Of a DNA stretch of 64,000 bases, positions 33,001 to 48,000 are shown one piece after another; positions within the stretch are counted from its first letter, which is position 1; each line of letters starts with the position of its first letter. A model generated the notes under the pieces. That model saw only the letters and a program-made list of their open reading frames with translations, was not told the DNA's origin and did no database searches. The DNA is from Colias croceus (lineage: Eukaryota; Arthropoda; Insecta; Lepidoptera; Pieridae), in contig NC_059546.1 of assembly GCF_905220415.1 (NCBI RefSeq), positions 2,852,001 to 2,916,000 on the forward strand, read 5' to 3'. Made by a program: the position numbers and the translations under genes.

Positions 33001-36000
33001 ATAGGAGTGGAGCTAGGGTGGTGAAACCGCGCGAAGCAGCTAGTTTTGCCGATTTGAGAACCTCCTCCTTATTTGGAAATCGGCTGGTATATTATTATAA
33101 TTAAAATTTAATTTAAGCTCATATAATAATAGCGGTTTCAGATAAAGGATATGATAAATTAGACTCGAAATTCCTCTAAATCATTTTCAGCTTTCATAAG
33201 CTCCCAATAAGCGATGAACATCAATCATGATACGAAATTCATTTTTATAATTCATCTTCAAGCCATTTAAATGGTTCAGTCTGATGTAAGTAATCTTTTT
33301 ATTTTTTTCATGCTTGATTTGAAGCGCAAATTGGTATATTTTTCAATTTATATAATGCTTGTTCTTACTTTATTTATTTGTAATTTTATATTAGGTACAT
33401 GTCTTTTTAAATTTATATACATGTTTTTATAAATTAATAGTATAAAAACATAGTAATACTTATCGTAAAAATAAAACGAACGCTTTTGTTCGATTTGTCA
33501 TTTTATATTGGGTACATGTTAAATGTTTTTATAATTTAATAGTATCAAAAACATAATACTTACCTAAACTAATATTATAAAGCGTTGAAGAGTTTGTTTG
33601 TTTGTTTGTTTGAACGCGCTAATCTCGGGAACTACTGGTCCGATTTGAAATATTCTTTCGGTGTTAGATAGCTCATTTATCGAGGAAGGTTATAGGCTAT
33701 ATATCTTTACGCTACGACCAACAGGAGTGGAGCCACGGGGTGAAACCGCGCGGAGCAGCAGGTCGTAAAATAAAACGAAAGCTCTTATTTTTTTATAGTT
33801 ATTAATATTGAAGAGTTCCATTTTCCAATTGGCTATGAAATAAAATTGAATAAATCGCATGGAGAATTGTTAAATGTTAATACATATATCTGGAAATGAA
33901 ATTAATAAATTGTATAAAAGTACTGATACGCTTTTCCGATCCCTCGCACGACGTTCAAAAGAGCTAAGATGGGCTTTGGAGAGGGTTGAGGGATTAAGCC
34001 TTTGGACCGGTGCCACTTACAGAGGATTATAACTTTTATAAATCTTCTTTTAATAATAAGCTCTAATGAAGAGACATAAATTTTAAATTTGTTTGTTCCT
34101 AAAAATAACTTGATCGAGTTTGTTTTTTATAATTTAGTTTTAGTTATCTTGGCGTTGGATTTGGATATTTAAACTCTAAAACTTATAAAGGGAAAGTGTC
34201 TAAAGTGTTGATGAAAGGCCGGGCTGCTGGTAATATAGCTGCTATCATTAGTACATAATTTATACTGTAGGGTACTTTCCCGGGAACAGTTTTTACTTTT
34301 TACACGCTTGACTTGTCACCTCTGAAAGTATGAAACTGAACTAATTTCTCATAAAATAAATAGAGAATTCCTGTTCAACAACGTTCTATTGGGAATTCTA
34401 TCTGGGAATCACGTGAAAATACGTATCAGATTTGAATGAAATTCGGTGCAATAACTGGCCTTGATTTAAATAATATGATTGCTTTGAATCCCAAAGGTTG
34501 TTTAGCAATACTACATTTTCGCATACATAAAAACAGAACTACATATATAAAAATAAATGTATAAAAACATAATATTAAACTCAAACTCAAACATTCATTT
34601 ATTCAATTAGACTACTATTTATAATAGTAGCACTTTCGAATCGGCAGTGATCTATGGAGAAGAATCGGCAAGAAACTCCATAGTTGCTCTTTTAAAATCA
34701 TGTCGATATTACATAATATGTAACTTATATCTAAATACATAATATATCATAATATACAAAGAACTGTCATTCTTTCTTTGAATATCTTTGAACTGTCATA
34801 ATTAGTCTTTGAACTGTAGTAGTTAGAACTTAGTAGGTAAGATTTAATATTCTGTATTATAATAGTAACATCTAAGTAATAAACTAGCGTCTTTGTAGAC
34901 ATTTTCTAGAACAACTCCATTTGTTTTCTGATGTAATTCTCAATTTACCATGAAACCACTTGTCATGCTGAATGACTTTGTTCTAAACTAATATTCTCAT
35001 TTATCCTTCCTTTGATTGTACAATGTGTATGTTGAAATTTTAACATAAATTACGTTTGATTTTTACTCATACGCATTTTAGGTTTTAGAATAAGGCTTGT
35101 TCCATACAATTAAATTGTCATACGAAAATATGTATCTTCTTGTCTACATAATATACATCTCTATCTATATTTAAAAATGGATCCCTATTTTCCTTGATCA
35201 CGGCATCACGCGTGAACGGCTGGACCGATTTAGATAATTCTTATATTGATGTGTTCATTATTGTCAGGAGAAGGATCTTAAGAAAGAAAACCTTAAGAAT
35301 CTTCAGCCAAAAATTAAGAAAATGCGAAAACATAACAGCAAAGTAAACTATACGGGTTTCAAAATTTGCGCGAAGACGTCTGTCGGTTCAGCTAGTTCTT
35401 TATAAATTTTATATTCAGACTTGCATTACATACATAATATTATATACTTACCTGCACATGCTGCATATATTATCCCTCTTACATTTTCTACACCACCGAA
35501 AATTCCATAAGCCATAAGTCATAACAATAAATATAAACTATTCCTGAACCTTTGTCCATTACCATTGACAGTCAAGAGTAGTTTTAGATTGATTTTCGAT
35601 TGCAAGTGATTGCTCACATCGCATCAATCAGGGTAGCTTCCTGGTTGTGACGGGGAAACAAATATGTCCATTTGAACCTTATATTGCTGGACCTTTTCTG
35701 GTATTAAATATAGGTGAAATATGATTTTATAGAAGCATAGGTTTCGAAAGGATGTGTGTGAAGATTGTAGTATTTCCTAGTGTTTGTTTTTACGCGAGTA
35801 TTATACATTTAGAAATTAAAGATTTTTAACCGATTTTAAACGCGATTTATTCATTATATTATAAACGTTTCGCACACTTTGCAGCGAGCATGGTCACGGG
35901 GAGACGCGGTGTCTAAAAATTGTTAAAAATCTTTAATTTCTAATTAAAATTGTATGCAAACAATGCCTAAATGAAATCGTCGAATGCATTTTATATAATT

Positions 36001-39000
36001 CACTATACGTATTCTGTACTAGCTGTTCCCCGCGGTTTCACCCGCATTGCCCCGCTCCTGTTGGTCTTAGCGTGATGATATATAGCCTAAAGCATTCCTC
36101 GATACATGGGCTATCTAACACCGAAATAATTTTTTAAATCGGACCAGTAGTTCCCGAGATTAGCGCGTTCAAACAAACAATCAAACAAACAAACAAACTC
36201 TTCAGCTTTATAATATTAGTATAGATTTCACGTACATACAAGCATAAGTATTACGTTTAGATATAAATCCAAACGCTCTCTACTTGAAATAAACTTTCGC
36301 ATACGTAGAAGTGTTGTTCAGAAGTTGTGTCAATAAATAAATTGTTACGGAACCTCTTATCGGGTCGTTTCATTCGGATTTTCTACAACACAAAAACTCT
36401 TGGGAATGTAGGACAGTTATACGTTAGAAGTGCACTCCATTTCACTGTAGCTGAGCTTATAAACTCGTTGGAATCAATATTATGTGCATTTTTACAAGTT
36501 CATTTTATTGCCTCGTAAATTTAGCAAAGTCTGGAAGACTAAAATTTAAGTTAAGCGTGGTATTTAGTGCTCTTACTAAATACCACGCTTATACGGTAGC
36601 ATGGTTCTCACGCTAGCATGGTTCTCACGGGAGAAAAATAAGAATATATAATTCGTATATAGGTAAAACACACAAAGGATTTTAACTCTCTTTACTTCCT
36701 TTTTAAACCAAAGTGACCAAATAAAAGGATTATTAACATCTGAGGTTAAGTTATATCTGTAGAAAAGCATAGCTCTGATTATGCAAATCAAATACAACAA
36801 CCATCCTCGCACATTTTAGCGCAGCATGAAAAAGTTGTGAGTTACATCTTGATTTCTTGGTCCATTGCCACAGATTATTAAGGCGCACTGCGCTTTACGC
36901 TTGTTTGAGCGTGGGCGGATAGTACAAAATATGGGTACGAAATAGAACTACGAAGGAAGCAAGTGAAGCGAAACAAGACATTTACATAGTGTACAGAGCT
37001 AACATTGTGATTCAGGTGTTTGTTTGTCGAAACCACTGTTGGATCCGATAAATTAACAGCTCAGAATTGCGACGGAGACGTAATCTAGTTACAGTTCTGA
37101 ATATCTGATATTCTCCTGTAATACTTGCATATCTCTTTGGAACTGTATGATTTGGCATAAAGGATCAGAATTTGTTACAAAATTCAAATTGACCTTTATG
37201 CAATGGTGTTTAAAGTATAATTTTAAAGCAAGCGATAGTTATACTTATAATAAGGAAAAAATGCGCTCTACACTCATGTACAATAACAAAAAATAATTGA
37301 CATGCATATGACGGTGCACTTACATTAAACGAACATAGAGCTAGAGCAAGAGTATTCTTTCGTGATCTTTTTGTGTAAACGAAAACTCGTATTCAGTGTT
37401 GTTTAGTATAATAAAATCTTTTCGAACGCACTACGAACAACGAAAGACTGCTCTACGCGGTTACACTAAAGGAATTTGACATAGGCGGTTAGAATGAGCA
37501 TTCGCTCGTTTGATGTAAACGCACCGTTATACATAAGGTTTCGAAAAAATAAATAAGTTGTCATAAAATATTCATCATTGTACTTCAGATATTTGTTGCT
37601 AAAATAACATTGTATAATACATAAAGTCGTTAACTATGTCATTGTAACTCTTCTACATACTGGGCATTCAGTATAATTTGTTATGAATGTAAATTAGCCC
37701 ATAAATCGCAAACATACGGAAGCTTAGCATTGTTTGCTCAACTGGGTAATCGCCATTATTTAGCTACGTGTTTATTGTCACTTCACACCAAAATGGCCGT
37801 AATTTCCAACAATGGAAGTCCATTCAGTTGGGAATTGAGAATTAAAATTTAACGTTCATAAAATTTTTTTAAAAACCAATGACTAACTATTTGTCTGTCT
37901 TAAATATCCTTTCAATGTCCTTCAATAATAATTATTCATCTTTAAAAGAACATGGAAACAATAAGGTATTATACTAACTAGAATACGACCGAGCAGTAAA
38001 TATAGTTAGGTACATGGAAAATTTTCAGTTTTAACTTATTTTAAAATATACGAGAAGATATTACTTATATCTTTTACCTAAAATAAATAGCTAAAGAAAT
38101 AGACAGATTATTATCTGCATAAAGCACTTGAAGATTAACTATATCAAACACAACATTAAGCATTTGAAATGAAGCAAGAGAAACCTTAAGTGTATTTGAG
38201 GTTGTCAGTTGTTAAACAAGCCATTCATTTAGCCCCTTAAGCTCAGATACCTTGAAACAATGCAACGAGAAATAATTGTTATTCTCCAGCCACCAGTGTC
38301 GAAGTTACGGGAAATTGCTATGCAATTCAGAAACTTTCTCGTGAAAAAAGTATTACGAAATGACATTAGGGAGTTGCATTATAAAGTACACACCGTGTCA
38401 GGAATTTTAATGAATATATTAATAAACCTTTATAAACTAATACCATGATGTCTTAAATTTTAAAGAAATATTATCTCCAGTTGCAATGTGCGAAAGTGAA
38501 AGACGACTTTATTTGTCACTGTCATTTTTTCCATATGTATTTTATGTCGCCGCCACACTATGCTCCTCGTGCTGCTCCTCGCTCTGCTCATCGCGCTGCC
38601 GTTATTCGACGCGACATTGCCCTCTGGCGACACACTGGCACTGCGACGACGACGACGAGTTGCATGACGAGTAACGTGTCCACACTATGTCTCTGCCTAC
38701 TTTCCTCGTTACTTCCCTTACCACTCGTCTAGTGTGTGGACGCGCAGTTAAATTATTGTATCAACATTTTACCGAGCTAAAGCATACTGAAGATTTATTA
38801 TTTATTATTATCACACTGTTATCAATACTGATTTTAGACATCATGGTTACCCCCAGGTTTTGTATGTACAGGCGCGGATTAGTAGAGTACAAGGGGTATT
38901 CGTTAAAGAACACTCGCTGTTCATACATGATACAATATTCAGCGCGACTGAAACAACGGGACAATGCTTGTTACTCGTTTGCTTTTGTTCGTTTCCACTA

Positions 39001-42000
39001 CCTGACTAAATACACAAACAGCCTCTATTTATATTCACAACAAAACAAGCGGTGAACATTTTAAAGGCCATTTTCACAACGTGATAAAGTGTTGTATATT
39101 TCCGTAAATTATTCGTCATTTTAACTGACAGATAAGCTACACACATAAGAAAAATTATTACTATCACTAAAACGAAGTCGCTTCCCGTTGTCTGTCTGTC
39201 TGGCTCTATGTATGCTTAGATCTTTAAAAGCAAGATACAGGAACTAAGAACAATAATTATTATCTAACAAACCAAAAATCATTTAAATATTTTAAAACGT
39301 TCTAGTTATCAGAGACGTAGCTAACATGACGTAGACTTTATATAAATAGAATATACAATATTATGTATAACTCATAATATGATAAAATTTCATACGTTGA
39401 AATTATAACAAGGCGAGTTCAATTTGGCTTGCACGTGCTATGAATTCTGAAATTTATCTCGCTAGCTTTTATGCTTATTTTTTATAAATAACATTCTATT
39501 CCTTATTTTGAGTAAGAGTATTTTTCTTGGTGTATTTTCTTTCTAATTTTCTTTTCTGAAGGATCTTTTTATATAGTACCTAATTTTTAATATTTTTGTT
39601 TTCTCTTTGATCTTATTGGGCTCTTATTACTAAAATGTTTCCACTATATTGTCTAATTGTATTACAAAATCTTTTGATTATTGTATAGTGGAGACGTAGG
39701 TACACCAAAACAACACAAGTTATTGTTTTATTGTTCAAGAACATTCTACTGGGATTAGAACCCGGAAGGATAAATATAATTGATTGTTAAGTTTATTACG
39801 ACGTGTTTATAGTTTTATTTTATGATAAAGTAGGTATTATAAATGTATAAAAATATGTATAGGTAATTGAATTCATAAAATATGTAGGAGTTATAATAAA
39901 AAAATGTATATTTGAAATAACTAGATTTCCAAGGCTAGAAAACCTTCCTGGAACCACTCTATATACTCATAACAATCCATGGCATAGTTTTAAAGATCTA
40001 AGCATTCATAGACAGGACAATTGGAAATTTTTAGTTATTAGGAAATTGGTGTGAGTTTTTCTGCTTGTATGGTTGTTTTGTTAACTTAAATTAGTTATAA
40101 TATATTTATAAGTACACAATCTTTAGCAAACCATAGTTCTCAATTGTAATATGTGCTCATAATATACTCGGTAAAGGATTTACCTACGTGCTGTATTGAA
40201 TGTAAATTGAAAAACTTTATACATATAAAGTAGTAAAATTTTATGCTCTTTTGTATACGGAATGAATATTAAGTTGAAACTCAATAGAAAAATCTCAGAC
40301 ATGAGAAGACATAATATTTATTAGGTATAAGGAAACGGCACGTGTAAAATGACACAAGATAAAATAACTTTCAGAAAGAAACCATAGTATGTGAATAAAT
40401 AATGTTATTTCATAAGGAATAAAATTAATCTAATTACTTATTATTAGTTGGTAGTAAAAGTTCCATCTGGGCTCTACTATTTATCCTAGCTTGACTATAC
40501 TACTATATGATCTCATAGCAGAAACTCGAAACCTGTAAAATCCTTTATGTTTCATTGCAATTTAATGCCCTTATCACGATTTTTCACGAGAATAGTCCGC
40601 TTAGTCACTCGCAAATGTCGCAAAAGCGATTTCGATCGCTTCTGACCATTAACTTTCCGCAGAACACATTAACCACCTGAGCCAAGCCGCACAAAGCTCA
40701 ATCTTTATCCCCTGGTCGCTAAATCCAAACAGTCTGTATTTACTCTGCCCATAGACGTAGTAACTACTAGCTGTGCCCCGCGGTTTTACCCGCGTTGCTC
40801 CGCTCCTCTCCCGTCTTAGCGTCATGATATAATTATAGCCTTCCAGCTTCCTCGATAAATGGGCAATCTAACACCGAAATAATTTTTTAAATCAGACCAT
40901 TAGTTCCTGAGATTAGGAGATTTCAATCATTTGTTCAAAGTGAAAACAATACAGATTTTATCCATATTAAATTGATAAGGAAAAAATATTGGTTTTAATT
41001 AAGAATTACTTACCTGTATCTAGTTTCTATTAATAGATATAGTTATACAACGTATACGTACATACTTATAAAAAAAATTATTAGACGTAGAGTAAGATGA
41101 ATTAAGAATCAGATATTATACCTCATCCTTCTTTTACTTTGTATCCTACAAACTCACTCACATTATAAAAATAGAATTCAATTTGTGTAGATGCAAATGG
41201 AGAAAACTAACATAACTAATAACTACCTATACCATAACTGAACCATATTTTCGTGAATTGAATTAGATTTATTTACATCATGAAATAATTTTATAAATGC
41301 CAAAGATCAAGGTTTAAAATGAAACATTTCATAATGCCCACAGCCCACGCATTATTAATTGATAAGCTGCTTAGGAGGAGATTAATTATTTGCTAGGGAG
41401 GTTGGTTTGGGTACCTAATGTTCGGGCATTTCAACTTAAAATCTATATAAGTAGGTTACTTACATATACATTAACTTGTATGCCCTTTGTAAGCTCGGGA
41501 ATTAAGAAAACCCATATTTATTACTTGGTTTGCAAAATACTTATACAATGTGTAAGTAGTCTCGATATAAATGAACACATTCCGTAAAACTACGCTGGGA
41601 TTTCGACACACTTTTCCCTATAATTTCCTTAAGAAATATAACACATTCACAGAGAGGTTCATTTCTTCCCGCACAAGTTTTGGCACGGCGCCATCCATTC
41701 TCCTAATGATGCGAACTTAATTATCTTGATTCTTAAGATAGTGTTTTGGTATTGTTCGCTGTGAATATACTATCTATACATATAATAAATCTGTAGAAGG
41801 GTCAATTCTGTACATTGAAAATATTGAAAAAATAAATAGCAGGGGGTGTTACTGGATCGATACCAAGCCCAAATATGTGATTAAAAAAATTTTTGTCTGT
41901 CTGTCTGTATGTTCATCACGTGAAAACTAACGGTTCGATTTCGATGAAGCTTGGTATAATTATACCTTATTATCCTGGGCATAAAATAGGATACTTTTTA

Positions 42001-45000
42001 TCCCGGATAAATACGTAGAAAAAAATAAATCGAAATTTTTCTTAATTTTTCCGCGCGGACGGAGTCGCGGGCGGAAGCTAGTTTTAAATAAAGTTATAAT
42101 GTAAAACATAGCTCCATATTTTAGGTATGAATGCTTAACAAACAATGTAAAATTATCCCGGAAAAGCTAGGCTGAATGAAAATGAATAATTAATAAATAA
42201 CCTGGTAAAAATATTGGCAACAAATTCCATTTGTAGAATTAACCACTAAAGTCCAAATAAAATATATTTTAGTATATCATAATATTATTTATAAGAGCGT
42301 CTACATAGTTCTAATCGAGAATGAGTCAGTATGTACATAGGTAAATAGAATCCGACTAATTACTTAAACCCGAATTATGAAGTTTTTGTTGTATCATGAT
42401 GAACAATTTAAAAGAAGTAAGATTTCAGAAGCTCTATTTAGATTTCATTAGGAACTCTACATTATTTTTTATTTATTTATATAAGTAACAACAACATGGA
42501 TGTAAATTTAAAAATATATAATAGTAAAAAATAACTGCATGGATGCGAACTATTTTATTAAGGGCCGATTTTTCAATGCTTGGATAAAACTTATCCTTCC
42601 AATAAAGTATTACACGATAATTAAAATGTCACGTAAACTGTCAAATACGGGCAATTATAGTACGTTTTTTAAATGGTAGTTTTATACATTATTCGACGAA
42701 TAAGTTTTATCCAAGCATTGAAAAATCAGCCCTAAGATTAGAACAAGAGTAGATTTAGAACTTCATTCATAGCCCTTCTAATTTCCGAAGTCTGTAAATT
42801 ACTATTATACAAATAAATCCTATTATACAAATAAATGTTTTATTTCCAATTATATACTCAGTTTATTTACTAAAATTATTATCAGATGGGTAAACTATAA
42901 TATTATTAAAATTATAAGAGGAACAAAAGCTTTTGTCCAATTTTATTACCTGAGTAACTATCGCATGCCGTTGTGTTGAAAATCTATTGAATTCAAATAA
43001 TAGATCTATTTTGACCCAACCCTGCTCGAAATGCCAAAGCCGCAGACGATGACGTCATAAGCCTCCAAATGCTTAGCTTGCAACTTTTCTAATAATAATT
43101 TTCACTTCGATACTGCTATTTTTGTTTTCTATTTCTAAATAGCCGATATTTCTAATCTGAGACGAAGTCATTTGTTTTTATCATTCCCGTGTCTTTTCTC
43201 TGATATAGGGCATGGTGGTTATCTATACTAATATTATAAAGAGGAAAGGTTTGTATGTATGTATACGTATGGTTTTCACGCATAAACTACTGAACAGATT
43301 ACAATAAAATTTAGCACACATATAGAGGGTTACTTGGATTAACACATAGGGTAGGTTTTATCCCGGAAATCCCACGGAAACGGAAACTATACGAGTTTCC
43401 TTTAAAACGCGGGTGAAGCCACGGGCGGAAAGCTAGTTAACAATAAAGACCTGCCCTACTTAGAATGTTACAGTAAAATATATATGAAGTATGTATACAA
43501 ATATAGCCCATGATGCAAATAATTGCAAAAATAATACCTTTAGTAAAATGAGGTGGATATTAAATATATTTTATCTCCTAAAATACTTTAATTACAAAAT
43601 AGGGATTGGGAAATTCTTTTTGGAAAATAATCTTTATTTTTACTTTATGCTTATTAAAAAAATAATCATTATTTAAATTTCAAAATAAAAATAACTGAAT
43701 CCAATATCTCAATTCCATCGTGCCGTTGACGGCTCGCGAGCGGTCGTGAGGCATACACTGACTGCTCGAGCCGTTGACTGCGCTAGAGCCGTCGACGGCT
43801 TCCTCTCGCCCTGAAAATCAATGACGCGACTAGTCAAAAAATCAACGGCTCGAGCGGTTGGTAGCGACGGCTCGAGCAGTCAAGAACCGACGGCTCGAGC
43901 CGTCAACGACCGACCGCTCGAGCCGTCCGTGTACGTCGCTCAGCCGTTAACTGCTCGAGCGGTCCGTGTACGGCCGCCCTAACTCTCCGCTTTACGCGAC
44001 GCTCATGCGTGTCACAACTTCCAAACATAGAGTAATTAAATACAGATACAATCAAAGCAACATGTGTTCAATCAAGATAATAATTATCGTCTAATTATAA
44101 TTAACGGAGTCGACACGTGTTACTTCATTTTCGTAGCATTTAGACTTCATTTAAAATAATGTTAATTGCTTGTGCCTTTTTCTATATACACAGGTACATG
44201 TTCAAAAAGAGCCCAGAAACATATTTACCAACATATCGCGATTTAAACGACCCTAACCCTTATCATCCTTCATCCTGTACCCAGATTTCAAAGCTAAAAG
44301 TAATTGTGGATTTTAGCTCCTTTTGTCGTAATTATTTTAAATAACAAAATAGATAGAGCCTACATGAACCTACATGAACCGGAAATAAACACTAAAAAAA
44401 TATAATAACATTTTTACTTTAGGATTTCAAAATCAGCTAAGTAAGTAAAGTTTTGGACTTTTTCCATGACAAATACTTATTAACATTTTCTTACATTAAT
44501 CATAGGTACGTAAAAATAAACAGTTATTAATTATAGGTACAACAAATTCGCTCGCAACCCAATCTCTTAATAAATTTATAAAGTTTACAATATTATGTTA
44601 TGAGATCGCGTTATATGTATAACAGTTTCCAAGCTTATGAAAGTTATTACATATTTTGTAGTGAAGATATATTGCTCGTGGGAGATAACTGTAAATGTTT
44701 AATATCGGTCTCCCGCTGAATGTTTGCTTAACAGTTTTAATGAAAATAGTTTTTCAGTAACAAAGCTTTGGATTTAAATTTATATTTTTACTAGCTTACC
44801 GCCCGCGGTTTCACCCGCTTTGTCTTAAACCTAATAAATTATATACAGTTAAAACGTTTCTCTTGAATCACTCCATCTATTAAAAAACCGCATCAAAATC
44901 CGTTGCGTAGTTTTAAAGATTTAAGCATACAAAGGGACATAGGGACAGAGAAAGCGACTTTGTTTTATACTATATAGTGATAAGGTAAGCTTTTCATGAG

Positions 45001-48000
45001 CAGAAGGATAGATTGATCTTTGAACATAATATGTACCTATATGTCGTGGTCATATCGTAGATTTGATCATTTCATGATATGAGTGGCCATTTCACGAAAT
45101 GGTCGCATATCGTGAAATGGCCAACATAGTTTGATCAGATCGTTAAATCGTCAACGTTTCACGATTTAGTCATCCACATTTGGCCAGATCGTATAAAATA
45201 TAAAGAGTCCATAAAATATTAAAAAATTTCAGAATAACTACATATATTCTAAAAACTTGTTTAATGTCATTTAAGTTAGTGCCGCGGCAGCAGCCGGCGA
45301 ATGCCAGAAGCGAATCGTTTTTGCAATAGAAAACAGTTAGATTAGGTTAGGTTAGACTTTGATAAACAACGCACGAGCCGAGCGAGCAAAGCGAGCGTGC
45401 CGCTGCAGCGGCCGGCGAGTGCCAGAAGCGGATCGCTTTTTAAAAAACAAACAATTATAATAATATAGTAGTAGTTTCTTAAATTATTTTATTTAAGTCG
45501 CATTTTTTCTTAAATAGATATAAGATATCCACATTTTCCATAGTACTCGTACCTCTTCGTCGTAAATTCTTTGCTATGACTTTCTTCATAATATTGTTAT
45601 TAAACGAATTGTGAAGTTTTTAACTGCGAATAATTTAATTTTCGCCAGCGGCCGCCATCTTATCACATAAACACAGAGCTTGCAGCGCCTCTACCAACGA
45701 TTAATGTAACTATTTTACGATATGATCAAATAATTTTGATCATTTCATGAAAAAACCGTGCGTTAATTGGCCATATCGTGAAACGATTTCTTATCATTGA
45801 TCTGCCCAAACCACATAATGATGTGGCCAAACTAAATTGGCCATTTCACGATATGCGACCATTTCGTGAAATGGCCACTCATATCACGAAATGATCAAAT
45901 CTACGATATGACCACGACATATACAACTAATTTCATTTACTTTAAATTAAACTGAACCTAGTTAAACAAGATTACAATAAGTGGTATATGATTCTTTAGT
46001 TTTGTACTGCATATAATAACATAGTGACTTTCAAGTTATGCACGTATATTTAAATTAGAAGATAAATATCTGGCTCGTGTATCTACCTATTATATGGCAC
46101 GTGGGTTAAATGTATAATAATAAAAAGTACTCACGCACTAAGATAGAGTACAATATTGTTATTAATAACAAATAACACATGATAAAATATTTATATAAGA
46201 CAAATATTATTTCTTTCTTAGAATAACTTTTCCTCAAAATGTACAATGTTCTTCCCCGAGGTGCGGTTATAATTTAGGAAAGTACATTCGTTATGTCCTT
46301 ACCTAATATTGCTATGTTAATATGTATTAAACATATTAAAAGAAAATTGTGTAACATATTATCCTGTAGTTATTATATACGCAATCTATAGGCTAGTCAA
46401 AATATTGAGATTAGGTTCTATTGGAATGCAACAATTTTATAACAGAAAAAGTTTATAATATGTATTTGATAGATGTTTATCGTAACCGTAAGTAATAATA
46501 GAAAAAGGTATCGAAGCAGAAAGCTCGGTACGTGACAGTCGATTTATATACTCCATTGTGCTTAGGTCGTCTAGGAGATGCCTGAACCTTGGCGACGTTG
46601 ATTTATAGTTTGTGCTTTATTTTGACAACCTAAATGTTATGTTGGTAATATGGGGTATGTTGATATATCTGTATATGACAAATGTGATTTTATTTATTAC
46701 TAGTTGTGCCCTGCGGTTTTAACCGCAGTGCTCCACTCTTGTTGGTCTTAGCGTGATGATATATAGCATATAGCCTTCCACGATAAATGGACACCGAAAA
46801 AATTTTTCTAATCGGACCAGTAGTTCCTGAGATTAGCGCGTTCAAACAAACAAACAAACATATTCTTCAGCTTTATAATATTAGTATAGATACGAACGAA
46901 CATTCGCGTTGTAAAACGTTATAACGACAAGGATTATTTTTGCGTCAAAATATATTCAGATAATATTCATTATGAAATACATATTCGTGTAATGTACCTA
47001 TCTAAACGCGCCATTATTTTAATGTGTGTTCTCTATTGCCAAAAAAAGCATGTTCATCCTATCAAAATAATAGTCGCCATAGTTGGTAATCTACATGATA
47101 ACAATTTAAATTATGTATCTACACAGGGAAACCTATTATAAGGATCCTCAACCTTTTGGGAATGAAACTTCAAACTGATGAAATATTTCACTGTTCAGTA
47201 ATAATGTCGAGTGCGTAATAGGTCTAGGTGTAATTTAAAATTAATCTTTTAGTGAAAATAAATCAAATCAAAGTGAACTTTTAGAATCTCTTTTGAATTA
47301 TCGTTTTTTCGAGTACTTAGATATTGTCTTCAAGTACCTTCAGATTACAAATATTACCCTTTATTTAACAAAAAGAAATTATTTTCAATTGATTCATGGC
47401 AGAAATGGTAATAAAGTACAAATGTAATACATATTTGGAAGATTTATTGCGTTTACAGCTTCTGGATATGTTCTGTTTGGCTTATCTGTCAGTTAAAATG
47501 ATAGATAGTGTATGAAACTATACGACAGGGATATCAAATATATCTAGGTGCTATATTATGCAAATAGCCAAACCGGCCGTAATTGTCTGTAGTAAATTAT
47601 GATACCTAATACAGGAGAATTAAAAAGTTATATAATTCATTCTTAATTAAAATGTAGGCGCGGTCGTTTCGTTAGTAAAGTGGGCTCTCCAATCGGATTT
47701 AGTCACTTAGTTACTAAGTAGTCAAATGGGAACACAAGGGAACTGATCCATTCTAAAGGACGAATCAAATTTACATATATTAAAGCTTGTAAAGGCCTAA
47801 CAAGTATAACTGAGTAATATGCATAAAAGTTATAAAATTAGAAGATCTAAAAAATGTATCTGATGTGGATTTTGAAAAAAAACAAAAAAGCGTAGCGACT
47901 GACTAAGTTCTTATACCTAAAAATATTTATAATTGCGTTGAAAAAAATAAGTAGCTCTACAGATCAATTTCAAGCGATTAACTGCATACATTATTTACGG

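Noticed and set aside
35453..35520. Possible extra PAQR4 exon with a GTAAGT donor (minus strand, ending ENVRGIIYAACA)
   Set aside because: The flanking exons 57941-58165 and 31897-32000 already join in phase through the expected SIG/AIP sequence, and no good acceptor opens the needed frame.
38481..39055. Overlapping plus-strand open frames rich in Ala, Arg, Thr
   Set aside because: Low-complexity GC island with transposon-like inverted CCACACTA motifs; no recognisable domain, start context or splice pattern.
45340..45357. TTAGG-like short run resembling the insect telomere repeat
   Set aside because: Only about three imperfect units; common by chance and inside a transposon.
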